Source: Toxotes chatareus (Eukaryota > Chordata > Actinopteri > Toxotidae). Taken from it: DNA of 64,000 bases. The notes under the pieces are model-generated. The model had not been told where the DNA came from. It did not search any database and saw only the letters and a list, made by a program, of their open reading frames with translations. The position numbers and the translations under genes were made by a program. Numbering within the stretch: the first letter of the stretch is position 1; every line of letters starts with the position of its first letter. Below, piece after piece: positions 45,761 through 54,840 of this stretch. The stretch is taken from assembly GCA_016801885.1 (NCBI GenBank), contig JAFBJY010000407.1, forward strand, positions 1 through 64,000. Reading direction: 5' to 3'.

Positions 45761-45856
45761 ATTCGCAGGGGTCAGCACAGCCGGAGTGCAAAGGCTGAGC
45801 CTCACCCTGGGTGAATAATATTGTTGATCATGGTATCTCCCCTGCCAGGTAAGTAT
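45761..45856 (-). pseudogene. U1 snRNA 5' fragment (about 96 nt)
   Basis: On the minus strand the sequence starts ATACTTACCTGGCAGGGGAG, the 5' end of U1 with the intact 5' splice-site pairing segment ACTTACCTG. It goes on through GATACCATGATC and the stem-loop II region (TTGCACTCCGG, TGCTGACCCCTGCGAA). Similarity stops at about nt 96, before the 3' domain and Sm site, where the sequence becomes an ACATTC repeat. The stem I/II junction also carries substitutions. A truncated U1 cannot form a stable snRNP, so this is a pseudogene. Confidence 0.88.
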
Positions 45857-45900
45857 GAGCTGCAGTTGTGTATGTCAGCTTTTGCAGTCTGTCCACAAAG

Positions 45901-47402
45901 CCACTAGTCAAGCTGTCTCTTGGGAAAGAAAGCAAAGGCCCACGTGGTACACTTTTCTTGTCTCAAATTCAATTCAATTCAATTCAATTTTATTTATATA
46001 GCGCCTTCCACAATCAAAATAGTCTCAAAGCGCTTTACAGAGACCCAGAGTCTGACCCCAGAGCAAGCACTTAAGGCGACAGTGGCAAGGAAAACTCCCT
46101 TTTAACAGGAAGAAACCTTGAGCAGAACCTGGCTCAGATGGGGGACCCTCCTGCTGATGGCCAGGCTGGGTGAAAGGAGGAAAAGGAGGAAGATAGGACA
46201 GCTAGGAATGGAGGAGAGGGGGAGAAAGACATGCAGCATAATACAGACAATGTAGGTCAGTATTTACATTACAGTTAGTGAACAGTTATTTGATAATGTG
46301 TGCTCAGCAGATTAGAATTATGAAACAGAGCACGGATGCAAAAAGCTGTCATGACTGGTAATTATTTACATTACAGTTTGCAAAGAATATTAATCAAATA
46401 TTTATCTGTAGCAGAATGGAACATTAAACATGTTAGAAATAGATCATTGTAAACAATAAACAGCAGCAGGTGGGTGGAGCCAGGACCATAGGACATGCAG
46501 CTCCGCAGCCAGAGGTACCTGCAGAAAGGTACAGAGAAAGAGAGACCAGAGAGAAACAAACACAGGACTACGGGACAGAGAGGACACAGAGTTAATGACA
46601 TGTAATAAAGGCTAATAAATTTGAGAGTGGGTCTGAGGAGAGAGAGAGAAAGAAGAAGAAGTGCGCAGTACATCAAGGGATGTCCCCAGCAGCCTAGGCC
46701 TATAGCAGCATAACTAGGGGATGATTCAGTTGCCTGAGCCAGCCCTACTAAGGGCTATATCCTTAACTGTAACAGTGTCTATAGAGATAATTGTGACTAA
46801 CTATAAGTTTAATAAATAACTAGGACTGTAACTACAACTAATTATAAGCTTTGTCAAACAAGAAGGTTTTAAGCTTCGTTTTAAAATTAGAGAGGGTGTC
46901 TGCTTCCCGAACCCAAACTGGCAGTTGGTTCCATAGGAGAGGGGCCTGATAGCTAAAGGCTCGGCCTCCCATTCTACTTTTAGAGATTTTGGGAACCATA
47001 AGCAAAGACGCCAGCATCCCCACCAAAGCCTAAAAATAAAGTATACCAGCGAAATCACAACATCTAGCACACATTTCTTCCACAAAGAAAGAGCAAAGTC
47101 GGACAGGGGAGCTCACACTTGCGGTGCTCTATAAAGATGTTTGACTTTTCACCAACTCAAAAGGCTCAGCCATAAGGCCAAGCCAGCCAAAAATAACTTC
47201 AACTCATTGGTTTTTCTCTCCACGGAAGTCTTTAGTAAAAGGCGAAAGACTTGTGCGTTATGAAGAGAAACAAGAGTCAGAACAGGGCTGTCTCAGAGAG
47301 CAGCTGAGGACCCTAGTCGTCCCAGCTACCACCGTCGCGGTGTGCCTCCCTTGGCTTGCCGCGTGCTAAATCCCAGCCTCCCCCCCCCCATTGCCCCCCC
47401 AG
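45901..47402. repeat. 0.45-kb dispersed repeat, split by L2
   Basis: Matches 8560-9005. Parts 45901-45966 and 47005-47402 flank an L2 insertion. The Gypsy element then inserted at the 3' end of this copy. Confidence 0.82.
45966..47005 (-). mobile_element. L2-type LINE 3' portion, clean insertion
   Basis: The tail (ATTCA)n is at the left and the 5'-truncated RT end at the right (GRAFSYQAPLLWNQLPVWVR on the minus strand, 46838-47026). CAAA flanks both ends, and the related repeat at 8624 reads GTCTCAAAGATGCC with no insertion. The C-terminal frame is largely open, so the copy is fairly young. Confidence 0.88.
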
Positions 47403-47916
47403 TGTCACACTCTGCTCCAGCCATGGACTCAGTATTTTTCCACTGCCCTGCTCAAACTCTGCTCCAGCCATGGACTCAGTACTTTTCCACTGCCCTGCTC
47501 ACACCACACCCACTAATCACACACCTGCTCTCACTCACCAATCAGCTCACCTACCAGTATATATTCTCCAGCCTCACACTCACTCGGTGCCAGATTGTTC
47601 TCTGCAATGCAAGACTTTCCAGCGATTACCTGCCTGTCTTCCCGGTACCGACCCTGCCTGAGTACGACCTGCCTGTTTTGCCTGACCCCCGGTAAATTAC
47701 CTCTGCTTTCTGTTTTGACCACGAGTTTAGCCTGTCTCTCTCTGGACTGTTGGCCTGATTCTGCCTGCCTCCCTGTTACTGAACTTTTGCCTGTCTCGAC
47801 CAAGCCTCCTGCCCAGCCCGTGAACTGTTTTGTGTGCCAGTTAATAAACCTATTAACTGATCATCAGTTCGTTGCCTGTTTTGTACTGCACTTGGGTTCA
47901 TACTATACCCGTCACA
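47403..47916 (+). repeat. 5' LTR of chromovirus
   Basis: Begins TGTCACACTC and ends CCCGTCACA. U3 holds a 47-bp tandem duplication (starts 47409 and 47456). The TATA box is TATATAT at 47558-47564, so the expected transcript start is about 47589. AATAAA lies at about 47843. Confidence 0.95.
47589..47598 (+). promoter_or_regulatory. Predicted RNA 5' end; self-primer segment
   Basis: GCCAGATTGT starts 31 nt after the TATA box and is the exact reverse complement of the 10 nt at 47919-47928. In Tf1/sushi elements the RNA 5' end folds back on the primer site and is cut to prime reverse transcription. The transcript start is inferred. Confidence 0.7.
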
Positions 47917-47918
47917 GT

Positions 47919-47928
47919 ACAATCTGGC
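47919..47928 (+). promoter_or_regulatory. Primer-binding site, self-complementary type
   Basis: ACAATCTGGC begins two bases after the 5' LTR. It does not look like a tRNA 3' end complement and only 17 bp separate the LTR from the Gag ATG, leaving no room for a usual 18-nt tRNA site plus leader. Confidence 0.72.
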
Positions 47929-47933
47929 CAGTC

Positions 47934-48935
47934 ATGGACCCAGCAGAACCACCGACACCACGGGATCGGTTTGAAAGAATCGAGAGAGTGCTCATGTTTC
48001 ATGAGCAACGGATGGAGGAGGCTGCTGCCCATGCCAGACAAGCTGCGGAAGCCCAAGCCAGGGCCATCACAGCCCTCACAGCTCAACTGCAACAGCTGAC
48101 CTCCACCCTTTCCTCTCCAGCGGCCACAGTCTCTGCACCAGCACCTCCACCTCCTGCTCCAGCTCCAACTCTGCCAAGGATGATATCAGAACCCCGGCTG
48201 GGGGCCCCAGAGCGCTACAATGGGGATCCCAAGCTCTGTCGTCCCTTCCTGATTTCCTGTTCTCTTCTGTTCAGTCTACAGCCACACACATTTGCCACTG
48301 AGGGAGCTAAGGTGGCATACGTCATCAGCAACCTGACAGATAGAGCTCTCCTCTGGGGAACTGCAGAGTGGGAGAGGCAGACTCCTGCCTGTGCTTCATT
48401 CCAGGCCTTCTCGGAGGAGCTGTGCAAGGTCTTCGGGCTGGGAGCTACGGGTCCAGATGGCACTTCTGAGATTCTCTCCATACGGCAGGGGAATCAGTCC
48501 GTGGCAGATTACTCCATCGACTTCCGGACTAAGGCCCGTCAGAGTGACTGGAACCTGGCTGCACTCCGGGATGCCTTTCTGCATGGTCTAGCAGAATATA
48601 TCAAAGATGAACTGGTTTCTTATCCTCTACCTGCCACACTGGATGAACTCATCGAGCTCAGCACTCGACTGGACCTCCGTGTCAGGGCCCGGAGAAGAGA
48701 GAGGAGACAGAACCCTGCACTTTCCACTGCAGCTCACCGCCTGTCCCCATCCGCTTCGTCCCCGCCCTCACCTGCAACACCGGTCTCTGCTGACCCAGAA
48801 CCGATGCAACTGGGTCGCACTAGACTCACACCTGAGGAGCGTCAGCGTCGCCGGATGGGGAACCTCTGTATGTACTGCGGGAAAGCTGGACATTTTATCT
48901 CTCTCTGTCCGTTAAAAGGCAGAGCTCCCCAGTGA
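47934..48935 (+). CDS. Gag of chromovirus
   Basis: The frame is 333 codons from ATG at 47934; upstream in-frame codons belong to the LTR. It has an N-terminal coiled-coil-like segment (RFERIERVLMFHEQRMEEAA), a Pro/Ala linker and the capsid region (RYNGDPKLCRPFLISCSLLF, WERQTPACASFQAFSEEL, SVADYSIDFRTKA). A single CCHC zinc knuckle, CMYCGKAGHFISLC, lies near the end. The frame is intact. Pol follows in the -1 frame, overlapping the Gag stop. Gag forms the particle and binds element RNA. Confidence 0.92.
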   Translation: MDPAEPPTPRDRFERIERVLMFHEQRMEEAAAHARQAAEAQARAITALTAQLQQLTSTLSSPAATVSAPAPPPPAPAPTLPRMISEPRLGAPERYNGDPKLCRPFLISCSLLFSLQPHTFATEGAKVAYVISNLTDRALLWGTAEWERQTPACASFQAFSEELCKVFGLGATGPDGTSEILSIRQGNQSVADYSIDFRTKARQSDWNLAALRDAFLHGLAEYIKDELVSYPLPATLDELIELSTRLDLRVRARRRERRQNPALSTAAHRLSPSASSPPSPATPVSADPEPMQLGRTRLTPEERQRRRMGNLCMYCGKAGHFISLCPLKGRAPQ

Positions 48936-49435
48936 ATGAGGAAGTCCTGGTGAGTCATGCGGGAGTGAAATCTTCCTCTCAGGTTAAACGCCCCCTCTTT
49001 CAAGTCCAGCTTCTTCTCTCTGAGGACTCCCACACCCTGGCCACCTTCATTGACTCTGGTTCTGATGGCAATATTATGGACGAGGGCTTGGCTATGCAAC
49101 TCGGGCTAGAGGGGATCCCCCTCAACCCACCGATTCCTGCCAGGGCCCTGGATGGTCATCTTCTGGGAACGGTTACCCACCAGACTGCCCCTGTTCACAT
49201 GCTGATTTCTGGTAACCATCATGAGACCATCCAGTTTCTTCTCCTGCCCTCATCCAACATTCCTCTGATCCTGGGCTTCCCATGGCTCCATAAACACAAA
49301 CCGCATGTCGACTGGACCACAGCCACTATCCTCAGCTGGAGCAGTTTCTGCCACCAGGTCTGCCTTCGGGATGCATCTAGGCCTCGCCAGACTACGCCCC
49401 AGCACCTGCCCGGACCTGGCCAGAGTCCCCACTGA
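48932..49435 (+). CDS. Aspartic protease region of Pol
   Basis: The active-site motif FIDSGSDGNIM (residues about 39-49) and the second hallmark LILGFPWLHKHKPHVDW are in one frame. The frame is -1 relative to Gag and has no ATG near its start, so it would need frameshifting. It ends early, and the following Pol sequence (TEYHDLREVFSKA) is in a third frame. A deletion near 49465 also removes sequence before the RT. Confidence 0.88.
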   Translation: MNEEVLVSHAGVKSSSQVKRPLFQVQLLLSEDSHTLATFIDSGSDGNIMDEGLAMQLGLEGIPLNPPIPARALDGHLLGTVTHQTAPVHMLISGNHHETIQFLLLPSSNIPLILGFPWLHKHKPHVDWTTATILSWSSFCHQVCLRDASRPRQTTPQHLPGPGQSPH

Positions 49436-49503
49436 GTACCACGACCTCAGGGAAGTGTTCAGTAAGGCGTCTCTACTCTCTTTCCGGTCCAGAGCGGGAG
49501 GCC

Positions 49504-50559
49504 ATGGAGAACTATATTAATGACTCTCTGGCTGCTGGAATCATACACCCGTCCTCATCTCCTGCAGGGGCAGGATTTTTTTTTGTGGACAAGAAAGACA
49601 AGACCCTGCGCCCTTGCATCGATTACCGGGGTCTCAACGACATCACCATCAAGAACCGGTACCCCCTACCACTCATTTCCTCTGCCCATGAGCTACTTCA
49701 AGGGGCCAAGATCTTCACCAAGCTTGACCTTCGTAATGCCTACCACCTCGTACGCATCAGGGAGGGGGACGAGTGGAAGACTGCTTTCAACACCCCCACC
49801 GGACATTATGAATATTTGGTGATGCCATTCGGTCTCACCAATGCCCCTGCCGTCTTCCAAGCCTTGGTGAATGATGTCCTCCGGGACATGATCAATAAAT
49901 ATGTGTTTGTCTACTTGGATGACATTCTTATCTTTTCCACCTGCCTTGAGGATCACATTCACCATGTCAGGACTGTGTTGCAGCGCCTCTTGGAGAATTC
50001 GCTGTTTGTTAAGGCTGAGAAATGCGAGTTCCACACCCAGTCAGTGGCCTTTCTTGGCTACATTGTGGCCGAGGGACGCTTGGAGATGGATCCTGCTAAG
50101 GTGGAGGCGGTAAAGTCCTGGCCAGTTCCTGAGACCCGTAAGCAACTGCAGCGTTTCCTGGGTTTTGCAAACTTTTATCGACGCTTCATCCGGAACTATA
50201 GCTCCATTGCTGCTCCCCTCACCATGTTGACCTCCCCCAAGATTCCCTTCCGCTGGTCCCACGGTGCAGACTCTGCTTTCCGGACTCTGAAGAACCGTTT
50301 CAGCTCAGCACCCATCCTCCAGTTCCCGGACATTGAACGGCAGTTCGTTGTGGAGGTGGATGCTTCCGATGTTGGAGTGGGTGCAGTTCTGTCTCAGCGA
50401 GCAGCAGGTGACCAGAAACTCCATCCATGCGCCTTCTTCTCTCGGCGCCTTTCACCTGCTGAAAGAAATTATGACATTGGCAATCGGGAGCTTCTGGCTG
50501 TCAAGCTGGCCCTAGAGGAGTGGCGACACTGGCTTGAAGGGACTAAGCAGCCCTTTTAG
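49504..50559 (+). CDS. Reverse transcriptase and RNase H (part) of Pol
   Basis: The 351-codon frame holds RT motifs RPCIDYRGLN, FTKLDLRNAYHLVRI, LVMPFGLTNAPAVFQ, the catalytic YLDDILIFS and FLGFANFYRRFIRNY. RNase H then starts at VVEVDASDVGVGAVLSQ. The frame stops at 50557 where one base appears lost in TTTTAG; RNase H and linker (VWTDHKNLEYIRTAKRLNSR) continue in the next frame. Catalytic residues are intact. Confidence 0.93.
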   Translation: MENYINDSLAAGIIHPSSSPAGAGFFFVDKKDKTLRPCIDYRGLNDITIKNRYPLPLISSAHELLQGAKIFTKLDLRNAYHLVRIREGDEWKTAFNTPTGHYEYLVMPFGLTNAPAVFQALVNDVLRDMINKYVFVYLDDILIFSTCLEDHIHHVRTVLQRLLENSLFVKAEKCEFHTQSVAFLGYIVAEGRLEMDPAKVEAVKSWPVPETRKQLQRFLGFANFYRRFIRNYSSIAAPLTMLTSPKIPFRWSHGADSAFRTLKNRFSSAPILQFPDIERQFVVEVDASDVGVGAVLSQRAAGDQKLHPCAFFSRRLSPAERNYDIGNRELLAVKLALEEWRHWLEGTKQPF

Positions 50560-51870
50560 TTTGGACAGATCACAAGAACCTGGAGTACATCCGAACTGCT
50601 AAGAGACTCAACTCCCGACAGGCACGATGGGCCCTCTTCTTCACCAGGTTTGATTTCTCCCTCTCCTACAGACCCGGCTCCCGCAATGTCAAACCAGACG
50701 CATTGTCACGCCAGTTTCAGAGAGAAGGGACGAATCCATCTCTACAGACACCATCCTACCATCTCCTTGTGTTGTGGCATCCCTGACGTGGGAGATCGAG
50801 GAGAGGGTGAGAGCCTCTACAGAGGGGGAGGCTGGTCCCAGTGCTTGCCCCCCAGATCGCCTGTATGTGCCTGCAGCCCTAAGGTCAGAAGTACTCCAGT
50901 GGGCTCACGCTTCTAAGTTTTCCTGTCATCCGGGATCCAGAGAACCTGCGACGTCCTCCAGCAACGCTTCTGGTGGTCCACATTAGAGGAGGACACCCGG
51001 GAATATGTCAATGCCTGCCCTACCTGCAACCAGAACAAATCTTCCCGTCAGGCCCCGTCTGGTCTTCTACAGCCACTTCCTGTGCCGCATCGTCCCTGGT
51101 CACACATTTCTATAGACTTTGTCACTGGTCTGCCATCATCTGAGGGGAAGACGGCCATACTTACGATTGTGGACCGCTTCTCCAAGATGGCCCACTTCGT
51201 CCCCTTACCCAAGCTTCCATCAGCTAAAGAGACTGCCCAACTAATTCTTGACCATGTTTTCCGTCTCCATGGGATTCCTGTGGATGTGGTCTCAGACAGG
51301 GGACCCCAATTCTCTTCTGTGTTCTGGCAGGAGTTCTGCAGTTTGCTGGGAGCCACACCTAGTCTGTCATCAGGGTTCCATCCTCAATCCAATGGCCAGA
51401 CTGAAAGAATGAACCAACAGATGGAAACAGCCCTTCGGTGTACTGTGTCCCAGAACCCATCTTCCTGGTCCCAGCAGCTGTTGTGGGTAGAATATGCTCA
51501 CAACACTTTGACAAGCTCTGCCACAGGCCTGTCTCCTTTCCAGTGCGCCTATGGATATCAGCCACCCCTCTTCCCAGCCCTGGAGAAGGAGGCCTCTTGC
51601 CCTTCAGTTCAAGCCTTCCTCCATCGCTGTCATCGGACCTGGGCCAGAGCGAGAGCCTCCCTCCTGAAAGCTGCAGGCCGGTACTCCTCTGCTGCCAACC
51701 GTCGTCGCTCCCAAGCTCCAGAATATCAGGTGGGCCAGAAGGTCTGGCTCTCCACCCGTGACCTTCCACTGCGGGTGGAGTCCAACAAGCTGGCTCCCAA
51801 GTTCATCGGACCGTTCCCCATCGAAAGAGTCATCAATCCTGTGGCAGTCAGGCTCAAGCTTCCCGGTCCA
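50560..51870 (+). CDS. RNase H end and integrase of Pol
   Basis: After further breaks near 50720 and 50935, the zinc-binding region (VNACPTCNQNK) and catalytic core follow. SIDFVTGLP (first Asp), VVSDRGPQF (second Asp) and SNGQTERMNQQ (Glu) are open in 51082-51873, then the GPFPIERVINPVAVRLKLP end. Integrase inserts the cDNA with 5-bp duplication, matching CCCAG. A final frame change near 51868 separates the chromodomain. Confidence 0.9.
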
Positions 51871-52292
51871 TGAGGGTTCACCCAACCTTCCATGTGTCCA
51901 AGGTCAAGCCAGTCCGGGAAAGCCCTCTGGTGCCTGCTGCTCCTCCACCGCCTCCTCCTCGCTTCATTGATGGGGGACTCACCTATGCTGTGCGCCGCAT
52001 CATCCGCTCCCGTGTACGTGGCAGAGGCCTTCAGTATCTCGTGGACTGGGAGGGTTATGGCCCAGAGGAAAGATCTTGGGTTCCTGCTCGTCACATTTTG
52101 GACCGACAGCTCCTCCGTGACTTTCATCGGCAGCATCCTGACCAGCCCTCTCACAGCATGGTCGGGGGTTTCCCTCGTCGAGGGGTGCGTGCTGTCGGCC
52201 CTATTGCTGCTCTAGCTCCTGAGCCAGAGGAGGATTCCCTGTCGCAAACGGGAGATCTGCAGGTGACCTTGTCCTCCTCTCAGGAACTCTAA
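51870..52292 (+). CDS. Integrase C-terminus with chromodomain
   Basis: The frame encodes RVHPTFHVSKVKPV, a Pro-rich linker, then the chromodomain: YAVRRIIRSRVRGRGLQYLV, DWEGYGPEERSWVPARHI, LDRQLLRDFH. The aromatic cage positions (Y, W, and the second W/Y region) are kept. In chromoviruses this module guides insertion to modified chromatin. The open frame ends 87 bp before the 3' LTR. Confidence 0.9.
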   Translation: MRVHPTFHVSKVKPVRESPLVPAAPPPPPPRFIDGGLTYAVRRIIRSRVRGRGLQYLVDWEGYGPEERSWVPARHILDRQLLRDFHRQHPDQPSHSMVGGFPRRGVRAVGPIAALAPEPEEDSLSQTGDLQVTLSSSQEL

Positions 52293-52367
52293 CCCACCTT
52301 CCAGTTTTCCCCTCCTCCCGCCCCTGGCTCATGGGACCTTTTGGGGACGTCGGGAGCCGTCCCTTGA

Positions 52368-52379
52368 GGGGGGGGGTTC
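52368..52379 (+). promoter_or_regulatory. Polypurine tract
   Basis: A G-run ending GGGGTTC directly precedes the 3' LTR (TGTCAC at 52380). It primes plus-strand DNA synthesis. Confidence 0.75.
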
Positions 52380-52893
52380 TGTCACACTCTGCTCCAGCCA
52401 TGGACTCAGTATTTTTCCACTGCCCTGCTCACACTCTGCTCCAGCCATGGACTCAGTACTTTTCCACTGCCCTGCTCACACCACACCCACTAATCACACA
52501 CCTGCTCTCACTCACCAATCAGCTCACCTACCAGTATATATTCTCCAGCCTCACACTCACTCGGTGCCAGATTGTTCTCTGCAATGCAAGACTTTCCAGC
52601 GATTACCTGCCTGTCTTCCCGGTACCGACCCTGCCTGAGTACGACCTGCCTGTTTTGCCTGACCCCCGGTAAATTACCTCTGCTTTCTGTTTTGACCACG
52701 AGTTTAGCCTGTCTCTCTCTGGACTGTTGGCCTGATTCTGCCTGCCTCCCTGTTACTGAACTTTTGCCTGTCTCGACCAAGCCTCCTGCCCAGCCCGTGA
52801 ACTGTTTTGTGTGCCAGTTAATAAACCTATTAACTGATCATCAGTTCGTTGCCTGTTTTGTACTGCACTTGGGTTCATACTATACCCGTCACA
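52380..52893 (+). repeat. 3' LTR of chromovirus
   Basis: 514 bp, TGTCACACTC to CCCGTCACA, same length as the 5' LTR and one mismatch noticed. Confidence 0.95.
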
Positions 52894-53167
52894 CCCAGCG
52901 TGAAAAATCCAGGCCTGACTTTTACATGGAGACTACAAAGTCTGGGAAATGATCAGGCGTCTTCAGGGAGTCCGCGACCATTCATCGTAGCTGAAGTGCA
53001 CTGTGTTGTTGAGCGGGGTTCCCTGGGTGATATCAGTAAATCAACTGACTGGTTGTGCACAATTCACTTGATAAAAACTTAGCCGCATTTTCCTTCAGCC
53101 ACTGTAAAAGTTTGACTCCTAACTAAACATTAGTGTCAGCGTTTGATTTTCTACAAAGCAAGAGAAA

Positions 53168-53354
53168 GGTGCACCGTTCCCAGCGACACTGCAATGCCAG
53201 GTCAATGCGTGGAGTGAGCGGAGCAAGCTCCCTTTTCAGCTCCCTCTCCTAAAAATGGATTTAATATGTTATCCCCATATAGGGGACATATCAGATATTA
53301 AACTGATAAGAACAGATACTACACTTGATCTTAGCCAAAAGGCAGAGAAGCGAT
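53168..53354 (-). ncRNA. RNU2: U2 snRNA-like gene (187 nt)
   Basis: On the minus strand it begins ATCGCTTCTC and keeps the branch-site pairing segment GTGTAGTATCTG and the whole first 65 nt almost unchanged. It then follows U2 to a CGGTGCACC end, full length. Stem IIb differs from the common vertebrate form on both sides (TCCCC..GGGGA), so pairing is kept. The Sm site reads ATTTTTAGG instead of ATTTTTGG, and CpG positions show TpG. U2 pairs with the branch point in the major spliceosome. It may be a variant gene or a young pseudogene. Confidence 0.85.
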
Positions 53355-53490
53355 GAGGCCCAAGCATTTGACGTCCAAATCAAGCTCTTGGTACAACTGT
53401 CACTTGTCGCAGTGTCCCTTTTGTAAGCCAGCTTATCAATTGCCGCCACTTAGCAACTCTGCCCATCTGTCTGCTGTGTACTCTTCCCTG

Positions 53491-53679
53491 GTGCTATACA
53501 AAGATGTTTGACTTTTCACCAACTCAAAAGGCTCAGCCATACAGCAAAGCCGGCCAAAAATAGCTTCAACTCATTGCTGTTCCCCACCAAAGCCTAGAAA
53601 TAAAGCATACTAGAACAACATCTAGCACACATTTCTTCCACAAACAAGCAGCAAAGTCGGACAGGAGAGCTCACACTTC
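53491..53679. repeat. 0.45-kb repeat, permuted partial copy
   Basis: The two halves of the repeat occur in swapped order. The AAGATGTTTGACTTTTCACC part (53500) precedes the CCCCACCAAAGCC part (53583), whereas at 8560 and 45901 the order is reversed. Confidence 0.7.
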
Positions 53680-53689
53680 ATTTTGTCAT

Positions 53690-54196
53690 GGAAAGGCCAC
53701 ACCCACTTCCCCAATTCCAATGGGAACACGGGTAATTGTCATGACTAAACACGCCACTCTGTAGCGTACGCCAGAGAGCTTCTGCAGAGCAACACTGCCG
53801 CTTTGTGGACAGACTGCAAAAGCTGACATATAACTCTAAATTGTTTGCCAGTGACCTGACGTTCCCTGTGATGATTATGGGGACACAGGGTTTAAAACGC
53901 CGTTTCCTCAGCCGTCTTTCCACTCCTGCCCTGCATCCTCGTCGTCTCCTCCTCAGTTCCTCTGGGATTTGGGGCTTCTCTCCGGTCACGAAGGATGGCG
54001 GCCTCAGAGCCAGCAGCTGATCTCGAGTGTAAACAATGCCGGGGGTCTTCTCGGCATGGCTGCTGGGGTCCCCGAGCAGCCCAAGCACCAGGAGCAGGAG
54101 AAAAAAGTGTCTAAATCTCAGAGTCATGCTGCCAAAACACTGAAAAAATCTACTGGAGACAGAACAGAAAGTAAAGTAGACAAGAAACAGACACAC
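53690..54196 (-). pseudogene. LINE ORF2 N-terminal fragment (Rex/CR1 group)
   Basis: A minus-strand open frame encodes a hydrophobic lead, VYTRDQLLALRPPSF, an Arg-rich stretch and VPIIITGNVRSLANN. That G-N-V-R-S-L block begins the endonuclease domain in many fish LINEs. The endonuclease catalytic residues are not reached; the frame runs into other sequence after NLELYVSFCSLSTK. That last segment also occurs at 45868-45900 next to the U1 fragment. It is a truncated and probably chimeric relic. Confidence 0.55.
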
Positions 54197-54559
54197 TAAA
54201 ACACTAAAAACTAAAGAAAAGCTTATAAAAATGTTAAAAACTACTGCAAATGCAGGGAGCTGTTGCTACAAGCTGCCATCTGAGACAGCGCTAACTTGAA
54301 TACCACCTGATGAGAATTCTCTGACTATCCATCATCTGATAAAGGATGTTACTATCTTTGATTAGTCCATTCCTGTCCAACATTGAGTAAGATGTAAGAT
54401 GGAAATATTTAAAGCAGCTATTTTTTGTGTGTGTGCCCAAACACTTTTTCGTGTTCTTGTGTGCTTAAATATCACATCAAGTTAACAAACAAATCATCTG
54501 AACAAAACATTTCACTAAATGAACTAGACACTGACATGAACTACTAACATGTACTGACT

Positions 54560-54840
54560 TACTGAAAACCTTGGAGGTGATCTGGACTTTCCTGTAGTTT
54601 CCTCTTGTCCTTGTAACAGCAGTAGCTCCTCCCTTCCTTGTCAATAATTGTGCAGAAATATCTGAGTGCTTCTTTCTTCCTAAATCATGAGCAAGTCCTG
54701 TCCAGTCCAACTGTTTCTGCTCCTGTTTGACTTCTGAACTTGTCTCTGGCTGTGTGTCCACTTACTGCAGCCTGTGACATCAGACTGTAGAATGTTGATA
54801 CATCAAAGGCATCAAAGGACAAACACACACACACTCACAC
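54560..54840. repeat. Recent duplicate block (inverted copy of 9960-10235)
   Basis: See 9960. Nearly identical in reverse orientation, followed by CA-rich sequence. Confidence 0.7.

Larger units (their letters stand above)
47403..52893 (+). mobile_element. Full-length Ty3/Gypsy chromovirus (sushi/Tf1-like)
   Basis: Two 514-bp LTRs (47403-47916 and 52380-52893) bound gag, protease, RT-RNase H, integrase and a chromodomain. The 5-bp target duplication is CCCAG on each side (47398-47402, 52894-52898). I see one LTR mismatch (47455 A, 52432 C), so it inserted recently. A PPT (GAGGGGGGGGG) precedes the 3' LTR. Coding frames are nevertheless broken at several points, so this copy is not autonomous, unless some breaks are assembly errors. 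The host site is the end of the 0.45-kb repeat. Confidence 0.95.

Noticed and set aside
47531..47803. Antisense frame repeated identically at 52508-52780
   Set aside because: It lies across the two LTRs of one retrotransposon; the duplication is the LTR pair, not a gene family.
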